This document shows positions 36,412 to 44,794 of a DNA stretch of 64,000 nucleotides, in pieces. The notes below the pieces were generated by a model. The model was not told where the DNA came from. It made no database searches and saw nothing but the letters and a program-made list of their open reading frames with translations. Made by a program: the position numbers and the translations under genes. The DNA comes from Kumtagia sp964244725. GTDB taxonomy: Bacteria > Pseudomonadota > Alphaproteobacteria > Rhizobiales > Rhizobiaceae. Positions within the stretch are counted from its first letter, which is position 1. Each line of letters starts with the position of its first letter. The stretch covers positions 15,272-79,271 of the forward strand of contig CAXTJQ010000017.1 of assembly GCA_964244725.1 (NCBI GenBank), in the 5' to 3' direction.

Positions 36412-37317
36412 TCAGCCCGGGCGGAAGTCGCCGTCGATCGCAGGCGGGCCGTCCGTCAGGACGAGGCCGCGGGCGGTCATGTCCTCGAGATGCGCAAGGA
36501 CCGAAAGCCCGGCCGCGCCATGCAGACGCGGATCGGTCTCCCTATAGATCGCCGGCACCATTTGCGCGATGCTCCGGTCTCCCTGCACGATCCGCCGAAG
36601 GATGGCGCGCTCGCGCATGCGGCGATGGGTCCGCAAGCCGCGGACGAATGCGGCCGGGTTGGTGACCGGTCCGCCATGCCCTGGCAGATACAGCCGGTCG
36701 TCTCGCGGCAGCAGCCTGTCGAGCGACGCCATGTAGTCGGCCATCGACCCGTCCGGCGGCGCGACCACGGTCGTCGCCCAGGCCATCACGTGATCGCCCG
36801 AGAACAGGATGCCCGTCCCTTCGAGGGCGAACGCGGCATGGTTCGCTGCGTGTCCCGGCGTCAGGACGGTCCGCAGCGTCCAGCCGTCGCCTTCAACCGG
36901 TTCGCCGTCCGCGAGCGCCCGATCTGGCGCGAAGTCGTGGTCGGCGCTCGCGTCGAGCGGGTTGATCTCGCCGATCCGCAGCGGCCTGGCCGCCCTGTGC
37001 GGGCCTTCGGCGAGCGCGATGGCGCCCGTCGCCTCGACCAGCGGCCGGGCGAGCGGCGAGTGGTCGCGGTGCGTGTGGGTCACCAGGACATGTGAGACCG
37101 GGCGACCGTCGATGGCGCGCAGCAGGGCCGCGAAATGCGCCTCGTCCAGAGGGCCGGGATCGATCACGGCGAGCGTCGTGGCGCCGACGATGTAGCTGTT
37201 CGTCCCATGGAAGGTGAAGGGACCTGGATTGTTGACGGTCAGGCGTTGCACGCCTCGCGCGACCTCGATGGCCTGTCCATGATGCGGCTCGAAGCCGGTC
37301 TCGAAGGCGAGGGCCAT
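36412..37317 (-). CDS. MBL-fold metallo-hydrolase
   Basis: A 301-residue metallo-beta-lactamase-fold hydrolase with the zinc motif HTHRDH at 81-86, then DHVMAW and PGHGGP for further metal ligands. The C-terminal winged part (RMRERAILRRIVQGDRSIAQMV) matches the glyoxalase II-like or LACTB2-type subgroup, which can have nuclease or esterase activity. The substrate is unknown. It converges on the acyl-CoA ligase with only 3 bp between stop codons and is divergent from bioY. Confidence 0.9.
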   Translation of the reverse strand: MALAFETGFEPHHGQAIEVARGVQRLTVNNPGPFTFHGTNSYIVGATTLAVIDPGPLDEAHFAALLRAIDGRPVSHVLVTHTHRDHSPLARPLVEATGAIALAEGPHRAARPLRIGEINPLDASADHDFAPDRALADGEPVEGDGWTLRTVLTPGHAANHAAFALEGTGILFSGDHVMAWATTVVAPPDGSMADYMASLDRLLPRDDRLYLPGHGGPVTNPAAFVRGLRTHRRMRERAILRRIVQGDRSIAQMVPAIYRETDPRLHGAAGLSVLAHLEDMTARGLVLTDGPPAIDGDFRPG

Positions 37318-37433
37318 GAACGGATATCTCTTGGCGCGAGAAGGTGAAAAACGGTTTGCCGCGTATCTCGGAAGCCAATATACGGAAACCCGAACGGCGG
37401 ACGAAGACTCCGGACCTGAATTGGGGATCACCT

Positions 37434-38015
37434 ATGGCAACTGCAATAACCGCTCGTCCGCTCGCTTTTTTGGCGCTGCCTCAGGTCGGCGCGACGCGCA
37501 TCGCCGCGCAGATGGCGCTCGTCCTTCTGGGATCGCTCGCTTTGGCGGTCGCCTCGAAGATCACGGTGCCGTTCTGGCCGGTCCCGATGACGCTGCAGAC
37601 ACTGGCGGTGTTTCTGATCGGCGCCGGATATGGCCGCAATCTTGCGGTCGCCACCGTGCTGGTCTATCTCGCGGAGGGCGCGCTCGGCTTGCCTGTCTTC
37701 GCGACCGGTGCTGGATTGGCGTATATGGCAGGGCCGACAGGCGGTTATCTCCTGGGCTTCCTGGTGGCGGCGGCCGTCGTCGGCGCCGTGGCCGACCGCG
37801 GCTACGACCGCAACCCCTTCGTCCTGTTTGCCGCCATGTCGATTGGCGAGGTCGCCATCCTGGGGCTGGGGGTCGCTTGGCTTGCAGTCCTGTTCGGGGT
37901 TGAAAAGGCGTTCGCCGGCGGCTTCGGACCTTTCATCGTCACCGATCTCGTGAAGATGGCCCTTGCGTCCGCGATCGTGCCCGCCATTTGGTCGCTGCTT
38001 TCTCGGAAAGGCTGA
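37434..38015 (+). CDS. bioY: Biotin transporter substrate-binding component
   Basis: A 193-residue membrane protein with six predicted helices and the BioY signature TLQTLAVFLIGAGYG, then LPVFATGAGLAYMAGPTGGYLLGFL. It captures biotin and may work alone or with a shared ECF energy unit; no ecfA/ecfT is adjacent. The start at 37434 (MATAITARPLAF) avoids overlap with the divergent MBL gene. The gene is followed by a strong hairpin at 38041. Confidence 0.94.
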   Translation: MATAITARPLAFLALPQVGATRIAAQMALVLLGSLALAVASKITVPFWPVPMTLQTLAVFLIGAGYGRNLAVATVLVYLAEGALGLPVFATGAGLAYMAGPTGGYLLGFLVAAAVVGAVADRGYDRNPFVLFAAMSIGEVAILGLGVAWLAVLFGVEKAFAGGFGPFIVTDLVKMALASAIVPAIWSLLSRKG

Positions 38016-38040
38016 GCGAGGAATAATTTTCCAGACTGTC

Positions 38041-38073
38041 CTCGTTTGGCAGGCGGGGAGCCTGCCAAACGAG
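38041..38073. terminator. Strong 14-bp hairpin between bioY and cysD
   Basis: Arms CTCGTTTGGCAGGC (38041-38054) and GCCTGCCAAACGAG (38060-38073) are perfectly complementary with a 5-nt loop. It follows bioY by 25 bp and precedes cysD by 124 bp, so it could end bioY transcription or form the 5' leader of cysD. No T-tract follows; an alternative is a dispersed rhizobial palindrome. Confidence 0.55.
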
Positions 38074-38197
38074 CCTGAATTGACAGGACTGATCTTTGAG
38101 TCTTGCGAGCAGTCTGCAAGAATCCTGCGGTTCTCGACTAGGCCAGGCGGCATCCTCGTTCGAGGCTGCCGTTTTCTTCGTTTCCGGATTCCAATTC

Positions 38198-39103
38198 ATG
38201 CTTGCTCAGCTTTCTCACCTCGACCGGCTCGAAGCCGAGTCGATCCATATCTTTCGCGAGGTCGCCGCAAGTTTTGCCAAGCCGGTCATGCTCTATTCCG
38301 TGGGCAAGGATTCCTCGGTGCTGATGCATCTTGCGATGAAAGCCTTTTTCCCCGCCAAGCCGCCCTTTCCGTTCCTCCATGTCGATACGACCTGGAAGTT
38401 CAAGGAGATGATCGCCTTCCGCGACATGATGGCGAAGAAGCTGGGTTTCGACCTGATCGTCCACATCAACAAGGATGGCGTGCGCGATGGGATCAGTCCG
38501 TTCATTCACGGTTCCAATACTCATACCCACGTCATGAAGACAGTCGGGCTTCGTCAGGCCTTGGACAAATACGGTTTCGACGCTGCCTTCGGCGGCGCGC
38601 GGCGCGACGAGGAAAAGACCCGGGCCAAGGAGCGCATCTTTTCGTTCCGCAATGCGCAGCATGGCTGGGACCCGAAAAACCAGCGGCCGGAAATGTGGAA
38701 CATCTACAACTCCCGCGTCGCGCCGGGCGAATCGATTCGCGTGTTTCCGCTGTCGAACTGGACCGAGGCCGACATCTGGCAGTACATCCAGCGCGAGGAC
38801 ATCCCGATCGTCCCGCTCTATTTTGCCAAGGAACGGCCGGTCGTCGAACGCGACGGCATGCTGATCCTCAAGGACGACGACCGCATGGTCTTGCGGCCGG
38901 GTGAGGCCGTCGAAAGCCGCATGGTCCGCTTTCGCACGCTGGGCTGTTACCCGCTGACCGGCGCGATCGAATCGGCGGCCGCAGACCTGCCGGGCATCGT
39001 CGAGGAAATGCTGATGTCGAAGACATCGGAGCGGCAGGGCCGGATGATCGACCGCGACGAATCCGGATCCATGGAAAAAAAGAAGCGCGAAGGGTATTTC
39101 TGA
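38198..39103 (+). CDS. cysD: Sulfate adenylyltransferase subunit 2
   Basis: The 301-residue catalytic subunit of ATP sulfurylase, making adenosine 5'-phosphosulfate from sulfate and ATP. The PP-loop is YSVGKDSSV at 33-41, and FPFLHVDTTWKFKEM and AFGGARRDEEKTRAKER are highly typical. The start at 38198 (MLAQLSHLDRLEAES) matches the family N-terminus. It is followed one base after its stop by cysNC, forming a tight operon. Confidence 0.97.
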   Translation: MLAQLSHLDRLEAESIHIFREVAASFAKPVMLYSVGKDSSVLMHLAMKAFFPAKPPFPFLHVDTTWKFKEMIAFRDMMAKKLGFDLIVHINKDGVRDGISPFIHGSNTHTHVMKTVGLRQALDKYGFDAAFGGARRDEEKTRAKERIFSFRNAQHGWDPKNQRPEMWNIYNSRVAPGESIRVFPLSNWTEADIWQYIQREDIPIVPLYFAKERPVVERDGMLILKDDDRMVLRPGEAVESRMVRFRTLGCYPLTGAIESAAADLPGIVEEMLMSKTSERQGRMIDRDESGSMEKKKREGYF

Positions 39104-39104
39104 T

Positions 39105-41027
39105 ATGCGCCACATCAATTCGCTGGCGCTGGTCGGCGCGGCCGTCGATCCTGCCGTCCATCCCAAGACTCTGCTGCGCTTCCTGACCTGCGGATCGGTG
39201 GACGACGGCAAGTCGACCCTGATCGGCCGGCTGCTCTCGGACACGCGGCAGATCTTCGAGGACCAGTTCGCCGCCCTTCAGCGCGATTCGCGCCGGCACG
39301 GCACCACTGGCGAGGATGTCGACCTGGCGCTCCTGGTCGACGGCCTGGAGGCCGAGCGAGAACAGGGCATCACGATCGATGTCGCTTATCGTTTCTTCTC
39401 GACGCCGAAGCGCAAATTCATCGTCGCCGATACACCCGGACACGAGCAATACACCCGCAACATGGCGACCGGCGCCTCGACCGCCGACCTGGCCATCGTG
39501 CTGGTCGACGCGCGGCAAGGCATCCTGCGCCAGACGCGGCGTCACTCGATCATCGCCTCGCTGCTCGGAATTCGCCATATCGCGCTCGCCGTCAACAAGA
39601 TCGATCTCGTTGGGTTCGACCGCGACATTTTCGACCGCATCGTGGCGGACTTTGCCGCGTTCTCCACGACGCTCGGGTTCGTCTCGGTGACGCCGATCCC
39701 GATCTCGGCCCGCTTCGGCGACAACGTTTCGGCCCGGTCGCGTTCGCTGCCATGGTACAAGGGACCGACGCTGCTCGATCATCTGGAAACGGTCGACATC
39801 GACGCCGACACCGCCGAGCGGCCGCTGCGCTTTCCGGTGCAGTATGTGAATCGCCCGAACCAGGATTTTCGCGGTTTCGCGGGGACGATCGCATCCGGAT
39901 CGGTCGCGGCAGGCGACGCCATTGTCGTGGCGAAGTCGGGTCAGGCCTCGCGCGTAAGGCGGATCGTGACCATGGACGGCGACCTCGATCGCGCCGTCCA
40001 GGGGCAGTCGGTCACGATCGTGCTGGAGGACGAAATCGAGGTGTCGCGGGGCAACATGCTGGTCGCTCCAGACGCTCGTCCGGAGGTTGCCGACCAGTTC
40101 GCCGCGACCGTGGTGTGGTTCGACGAGCAGGCGCTGCTGCCGGGACGATCCTACATCCTGCGTACGGCGACCGACCAGGCGAACGGCACGGTGACCGAAC
40201 TCAAGCATAAGGTCGACGTCAATTCGCTCGCCCACGAACCGGCGAAGTCGCTCGCCATGAACGAGGTCGGCGAAATCAAGATCGCATTGCAGACGCCGAT
40301 GGCCTTCGATGCCTTCGCTACGAACCCGGCGACCGGCGCGTTCATCCTGGTGGACCGCATGACCAATGCGACGGCAGGCGCGGGCATGGTCCTCCATCCG
40401 CTGCAGCGGGCCAACAACATCCACTGGCAATCCCTCGAAGTCGGCAAGAAATCAAGGGCTGCCGCCAAGAACCAGACCCCGTCCATCTTTTGGCTTACCG
40501 GGCTTTCCGGGTCGGGCAAGTCGACGATCGCCAATCTTCTCGAAAAGAAGCTCCACGCATCGGGTCGCCACACCTATCTGCTCGATGGCGACAACATTCG
40601 CCACGGCCTGAACCGCGATCTCGGATTCAGCGATGCCGACCGCGTCGAGAACATTCGCCGAGTGGCCGAGGTGGCGCGTCTCATGGTCGACGCCGGCCTC
40701 GTGGTGATCGTCTCCTTCATCTCCCCGTTCCGCGCCGAACGCGCCATGGCGCGCGACTTCTTCGAGAAGGGCGAATTCATCGAGGTCTTCGTCGACACAC
40801 CGTTCGAGGAATGTGCGCGGCGCGATCCAAAAGGCCTCTACGCCAAGGCGTTGGCGGGCGAACTCAAGAACTTTACGGGCATCGACTCGGCGTATGAAGC
40901 ACCGGCGCGCGCCGAGATCCACCTGCGCACGGAGGGCCGTTCTGCCGAGGACATGGTGGCTGAAATCGATTCATGGATGTCCAGACGCGACGAGGCTGAC
41001 CAGTTCGACGAGGGTGGCGGGATTTAG
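39105..41027 (+). CDS. cysN: Bifunctional sulfate adenylyltransferase GTPase / APS kinase
   Basis: A 640-residue fusion (CysNC/NodQ type). The N-terminal GTPase has G1 GSVDDGKST at 30-38, G3 DTPGHEQY and G4 NKID. It activates the CysD subunit. The C-terminal APS kinase has P-loop GLSGSGKST at 466-474 and LLDGDNIRHGLNRDLGF, making PAPS. Fusion of both steps is usual in rhizobia, where NodQ-type copies can serve Nod-factor sulfation; the adjacent cysD and lack of nod genes favour the housekeeping role here. Confidence 0.96.
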   Translation: MRHINSLALVGAAVDPAVHPKTLLRFLTCGSVDDGKSTLIGRLLSDTRQIFEDQFAALQRDSRRHGTTGEDVDLALLVDGLEAEREQGITIDVAYRFFSTPKRKFIVADTPGHEQYTRNMATGASTADLAIVLVDARQGILRQTRRHSIIASLLGIRHIALAVNKIDLVGFDRDIFDRIVADFAAFSTTLGFVSVTPIPISARFGDNVSARSRSLPWYKGPTLLDHLETVDIDADTAERPLRFPVQYVNRPNQDFRGFAGTIASGSVAAGDAIVVAKSGQASRVRRIVTMDGDLDRAVQGQSVTIVLEDEIEVSRGNMLVAPDARPEVADQFAATVVWFDEQALLPGRSYILRTATDQANGTVTELKHKVDVNSLAHEPAKSLAMNEVGEIKIALQTPMAFDAFATNPATGAFILVDRMTNATAGAGMVLHPLQRANNIHWQSLEVGKKSRAAAKNQTPSIFWLTGLSGSGKSTIANLLEKKLHASGRHTYLLDGDNIRHGLNRDLGFSDADRVENIRRVAEVARLMVDAGLVVIVSFISPFRAERAMARDFFEKGEFIEVFVDTPFEECARRDPKGLYAKALAGELKNFTGIDSAYEAPARAEIHLRTEGRSAEDMVAEIDSWMSRRDEADQFDEGGGI

Positions 41028-41047
41028 TCGACAGCCGCGATGCCGGT

Positions 41048-41971
41048 TCAAGCCAGCTCCCTGCGCCATGGCGGGTTGGCGCCGGCGCGCGACACGGTGA
41101 TCGCGGCGGCCTTGCCGCTGAAGGTCAGGACCTGACGGATCTGTTGCTCCGAAAGCTCGGCGATCGCGGTTTTGGCCAAGACGCCCTGATCGCGCAGCGA
41201 GGCGAGAATGCCTGCATTCACCGTATCGCCGGCGCCGACCGTATCGACTACCGTCACCCGCTCCGCTGGAATTTCGAGCCGATGTCCGCGTGAAAAGGCG
41301 GTTAGACCATCGCCGCCGCGGGTCACCACCATGAGCTTCGGGCCGAGCGCCAGCCACCGGGCGGCGATCGCCTCGACGGGTCCCGCCTCCTCGAACCAGT
41401 CCAGATCCTCGTCTGATAGCTTGACGATGTCGGCCATCGCCAGCATCCGGCGCATGCGCGCCAGATGCGACGGCTTGTCCGTAATGAAGTTCTTGCGGAT
41501 GTTGGGGTCGAACATCATCACGCGCCGCCCGCGCTCGCGCGCCATCAGCGCCTCGTAGGTCGAGCCGCAAGGCTCGGGGATCAGGCTGATGCAACTGAAA
41601 TGCATCGCCTCGACATCGTCGCCTATCGCCGGCAGATCGGCTTGCGCGAGCATCCGACCGGCGGTGTTTTCGTCGTAGAAGAGATAGGTTGCATGGCCTT
41701 CGACCAAGCGCACATAGGCCATCGTCGTGGGCCTGTCGGACACATGCACGTAGCGCTTGTCGACGTGACTGGCGGCCAGGGCCTCGCTCAGCATGCCGCC
41801 GAAAAAGTCGGTCGAGATGCCAGTGAAGAATCCGACCGGGATGTCGAGCCGGCCAAGCGCGACCGCCGTGTTGAAGACGGCGCCGCCGACATAGGGCGCG
41901 AAAGCCTGCTCGTGGAGACTCGTTCGCCGAGGCAACATGTCGATCAGGGCTTCACCGCAGCAGACGATCAT
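41048..41971 (-). CDS. PfkB-family sugar kinase (fructokinase-like)
   Basis: A 307-residue kinase, start MIVCCGEALIDMLPR, with the PfkB GG motif in APYVGGAVFNTAVALGRL and the C-terminal DTVGAGDTVNAG with the normal anion hole and catalytic Asp. It is the second gene after the ROK regulator on the minus strand and divergent from the frcBCA importer, so it most likely phosphorylates fructose or a related sugar (FrcK-like). The specific sugar is inferred from context. Confidence 0.92.
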   Translation of the reverse strand: MIVCCGEALIDMLPRRTSLHEQAFAPYVGGAVFNTAVALGRLDIPVGFFTGISTDFFGGMLSEALAASHVDKRYVHVSDRPTTMAYVRLVEGHATYLFYDENTAGRMLAQADLPAIGDDVEAMHFSCISLIPEPCGSTYEALMARERGRRVMMFDPNIRKNFITDKPSHLARMRRMLAMADIVKLSDEDLDWFEEAGPVEAIAARWLALGPKLMVVTRGGDGLTAFSRGHRLEIPAERVTVVDTVGAGDTVNAGILASLRDQGVLAKTAIAELSEQQIRQVLTFSGKAAAITVSRAGANPPWRRELA

Positions 41972-42100
41972 GGATGGCTCCGGCCTTGGGGATGGATGAC
42001 GCCCTTGCAGACGATGACGTTGCCATAGCGGCGCGGTGCGCCGGTCGCAACGACGGCGCGCGGGGCAAAGCGATGGTAAAACGAGGGGCAGGTTGGCATG

Positions 42101-43327
42101 TCAGATCTCTCTCGACAAAACGGTCGAACCGACGAGGAAGCGCTCCGACAGCGGCAGGCTCGCGCCGCCGAGCGCGCGCGCGTGGATGCCGACGGTTCCT
42201 TTGCGGATGGCGGGAACGGTCAGGCCCTCGACGTCGATCGTCGCCACTTTCGACTCGACCGCGGCCACCAGGCGCTCGCCCACGGTGTCCGGCATCCAGC
42301 CGTCGATGACCGCCGCCTCGAAATCGATCACGGCGGAGGCCGAGACGATGGCATAGGCGAGCGCGGCCGCCGAAAGCTCGATCCAGCGATCGAGTTCGCC
42401 GCCGATGTCGCCCCAGTCTTCCGGAGAGGTCCACAGGAAGGTCGCATCGATGGCGCGCGCGGCGAGCGCCTTTTCCAGGATGGCGATCGAAGCGACGTCA
42501 ATCAGCTGGATCGGCTTGCCTCGCGGGCCGGGCACCGGCATTGAACCGAGCGCCCCGGCGTTTCCGGTCGGCCCGCCATAGAGCTTGCCGTCCAACACGA
42601 TGCCGCCGCCAGCGAAGGCGCCGATGTAAAAGTAGATGAAATCGCGCAGGCCGTTGTTGCCGAAAACCAGTTCGGCCCCGCAGGCAGCGGTCGCGTCGTT
42701 CTGGGCGTAAACCGGAAAACCAAGGTCGCGCCCGATCGCGGCGGCGATATCGAAGCTGCGCCACTGGTCCATGATCGCGCGCGGCGCGCCGACCGTGTCG
42801 GCCCAATTCCACAACTCGTATGGCATGGCGATGCCGAGGCCGGCCAGCCTGCGGTCCTGTTCCCGCGTCAGGCTGGATCGAAGCGTTTCGATCCCCGACC
42901 GGACGAAGTCGACCGTCTCCTGGGGAGCGGGATAGAGATACGATCTGCGCAGCATCGCGCGGACCGTTCCGATGAAGTCGATAAGGACCAGTTCGGCGCT
43001 GCGGCGGCCGAGCTTCAACCCGAGAAAGAAGGCGCCCTCGGGATCGAGCGCCATCGGGATCGACGGCTGGCCGATGCGGCCGCGCACCGGCTCCTTGCGC
43101 AGAAGCAGACCCTCGACCTCGAGCGCCCGCATGATGACCGATACGGTCTGCGCCGAAAGCCGCGTCATCCGCGCGATGTCGGATTTGGCTAGGCTTACAT
43201 TCTGACGGACGAGGGACAGGACGAGCCGTTCGTTGTGGTCGCGCATGCCGCTCTGGTTGGTGCCCAGGGTCAGCCGGTCGCCGCCCGGATCGGGAGCACC
43301 GTGCTTGTAGCCGGTCTCCAATGACAT
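42101..43327 (-). CDS. ROK-family transcriptional repressor (FrcR-like)
   Basis: A 408-residue regulator. The winged-helix DNA-binding region lies at about 28-90 (SLVRQNVSLAKSDIARMTRLSAQTVSVIMRALE). The ROK sugar-binding domain follows (LGIAMPYELWNWADTVGAPRAI; PVYAQNDATAACGAE; FAGGGIVLDGKLYGG). Such repressors control the sugar operon beside them. It lies upstream of the kinase and divergent from frcB, with the perfect palindrome in the shared promoter. The start at 43327 fits the ROK N-terminus. Confidence 0.92.
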   Translation of the reverse strand: MSLETGYKHGAPDPGGDRLTLGTNQSGMRDHNERLVLSLVRQNVSLAKSDIARMTRLSAQTVSVIMRALEVEGLLLRKEPVRGRIGQPSIPMALDPEGAFFLGLKLGRRSAELVLIDFIGTVRAMLRRSYLYPAPQETVDFVRSGIETLRSSLTREQDRRLAGLGIAMPYELWNWADTVGAPRAIMDQWRSFDIAAAIGRDLGFPVYAQNDATAACGAELVFGNNGLRDFIYFYIGAFAGGGIVLDGKLYGGPTGNAGALGSMPVPGPRGKPIQLIDVASIAILEKALAARAIDATFLWTSPEDWGDIGGELDRWIELSAAALAYAIVSASAVIDFEAAVIDGWMPDTVGERLVAAVESKVATIDVEGLTVPAIRKGTVGIHARALGGASLPLSERFLVGSTVLSREI

Positions 43328-43373
43328 CCCCCCAATCCATGGCAATCGATATCCGAAAGAATGAGCGGCTGAT

Positions 43374-43425
43374 GCAACCAATGTCAATAATAAATAAGAG
43401 TGATTTAATTATTGACATTGGTTGC
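43374..43425. promoter_or_regulatory. Perfect 18-bp-arm palindrome (operator) between ROK repressor and frcB
   Basis: Arms GCAACCAATGTCAATAAT (43374-43391) and ATTATTGACATTGGTTGC (43408-43425) match perfectly around an AT-rich 16-bp spacer. Each arm contains TTGACA reading outward, so the palindrome can provide divergent -35 boxes for the repressor and importer operons while also being the repressor's operator. The symmetry and location fit ROK-family regulation. Confidence 0.85.
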
Positions 43426-43523
43426 CCGGTGTTGTCTGGTATCTGTGGGTGCGGGCGGAAGCCCGGACCGAACGGCGCGGTGCCGTTGATGGCATCGTTC
43501 GGATTTCACTGGGAGGACTACCG

Positions 43524-44561
43524 ATGACCAAAGGGAATTTGTTGCTGACGACTTTTCTGGCCGCCGCGACCGCGGGCCTGCTCGGCTTCGGCTCGGCCGC
43601 ATCCGCCCAGGATGCGGTCAGCGCCTGTCTGATCACCAAGACCGACACCAATCCCTTCTTCGTCAAGATGAAGGAGGGCGCCACCGCCAAGGCCAAGGAA
43701 CTCGGCGTCACGCTCAAATCCTATGCCGGCAAGGTCGACGGCGACCATGACAGCCAGGTGGCGGCGATCGAATCCTGCATAGCGGATGGCGCCAAGGGCA
43801 TCCTGATCGCGGCGTCCGACACCAAGGCTATCGTCGACCAAGTCAAGAAAGCGCAGGCCGCTGGCCTGCTGGTCATCGCGCTGGATACGCCGCTCGATCC
43901 CGCCGACGCCGCCGACGCGACGTTTGCGACAGACAATCTCGAGGCAGGCAAGCTTATCGGCGCCTGGGCCGCGGCGACGATGGGCGACAAGGCCAAGGAC
44001 GCCAAGATCGGCTTCCTCGACCTGACGCCGTCCCAGCCGACGGTCGACGTGCTGCGCGACCAGGGTTTCATGATGGGTTTCGGGATCGACACGAAGGATC
44101 CCAACAAGATCGGCGACGAGGATGACGCCCGCATCGTCGGCCACGACGTGACCAACGGCAACGAGGAAGGCGGCCGCAAGGCGATGGAAAACCTTCTTCA
44201 GAAGGATCCAAGCATCAACGTCATCCACACCATCAACGAGCCCGCTGCGGTCGGCGCGTATCAGGCGCTGAAGGCTGTCGGCATGGAAGGCAACGTGCTG
44301 ATCGTCTCCGTCGACGGCGGCTGCCCTGGCGTTAAGTCGGTCGCGGAAGGCGTGATCGGCGCCACGTCGCAGCAGTACCCGCTGCAGATGGCCGCGTTGG
44401 GTATCGAGGCCATCGCCAACTTCGCGAAGGATGGCACGAAGCCGAAGCCCACCGAAGGCAAGATGTTCTTCGACACCGGCGTCAACCTGGTGACGGACAA
44501 GCCGGCGGATGGCGTGAAATCGATCGATACCAAGGAAGGCACCGCCAAGTGCTGGGGCTAA
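43524..44561 (+). CDS. frcB: Fructose-type ABC transporter periplasmic binding protein
   Basis: A 345-residue binding protein. It has a cleavable signal peptide (LLLTTFLAAATAGLLGFGSAASAQ) and the FrcB-type core: CLITKTDTNPFFVKMKEGATAKA; VAAIESCIADGAKGILIAASD; IGFLDLTPSQPTVDVLRDQGF; VIHTINEPAAVGAY; VSVDGGCPGVKSV. FrcB of Sinorhizobium binds fructose, mannose and ribose. The start 43524 has a GGGAGGAC site 7 bp upstream. It is the first gene of frcBCA. Confidence 0.94.
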   Translation: MTKGNLLLTTFLAAATAGLLGFGSAASAQDAVSACLITKTDTNPFFVKMKEGATAKAKELGVTLKSYAGKVDGDHDSQVAAIESCIADGAKGILIAASDTKAIVDQVKKAQAAGLLVIALDTPLDPADAADATFATDNLEAGKLIGAWAAATMGDKAKDAKIGFLDLTPSQPTVDVLRDQGFMMGFGIDTKDPNKIGDEDDARIVGHDVTNGNEEGGRKAMENLLQKDPSINVIHTINEPAAVGAYQALKAVGMEGNVLIVSVDGGCPGVKSVAEGVIGATSQQYPLQMAALGIEAIANFAKDGTKPKPTEGKMFFDTGVNLVTDKPADGVKSIDTKEGTAKCWG

Positions 44562-44664
44562 GAGGACGGTCCGGCGCAGGTGAATAGAGGTACAGCCGCC
44601 TTTTTAAGTCTTCGAACGCCCTCAGTCTGACGAAGGGCGGCATAGTGTTCATTTGAGAACACGG

Positions 44665-44692
44665 TCAGGCCGGGGCTTGATCCCCGGCCTGA
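44665..44692 (+). terminator. Intercistronic hairpin between frcB and frcC
   Basis: Perfect 11-bp stem TCAGGCCGGGG (44665-44675)/CCCCGGCCTGA (44682-44692) with a 6-nt loop, about 100 bp after frcB. Without a T-tract it more likely lowers read-through or shields the abundant frcB message, as often seen after binding-protein genes, rather than fully ending transcription. Confidence 0.65.
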
Positions 44693-44794
44693 TTGAGCCG
44701 ACCATCTGGCGCTGCCGCGACACGAGATCGCAAGACTACAGGCGACGGCGCCGGCAAGCGTTTTTTGGCGCGACGGCCATCCGGGAGGAAAACC

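Noticed and set aside
38016..38197. Riboswitch upstream of cysD
   Set aside because: Apart from the simple hairpin I could not identify the conserved cores of SAM or other sulfur-related riboswitches.
39105..41027. Nodulation-specific NodQ
   Set aside because: The fusion is the same as NodQ, but no nod genes or nod boxes were seen and it forms an ordinary sulfate-activation operon with cysD.
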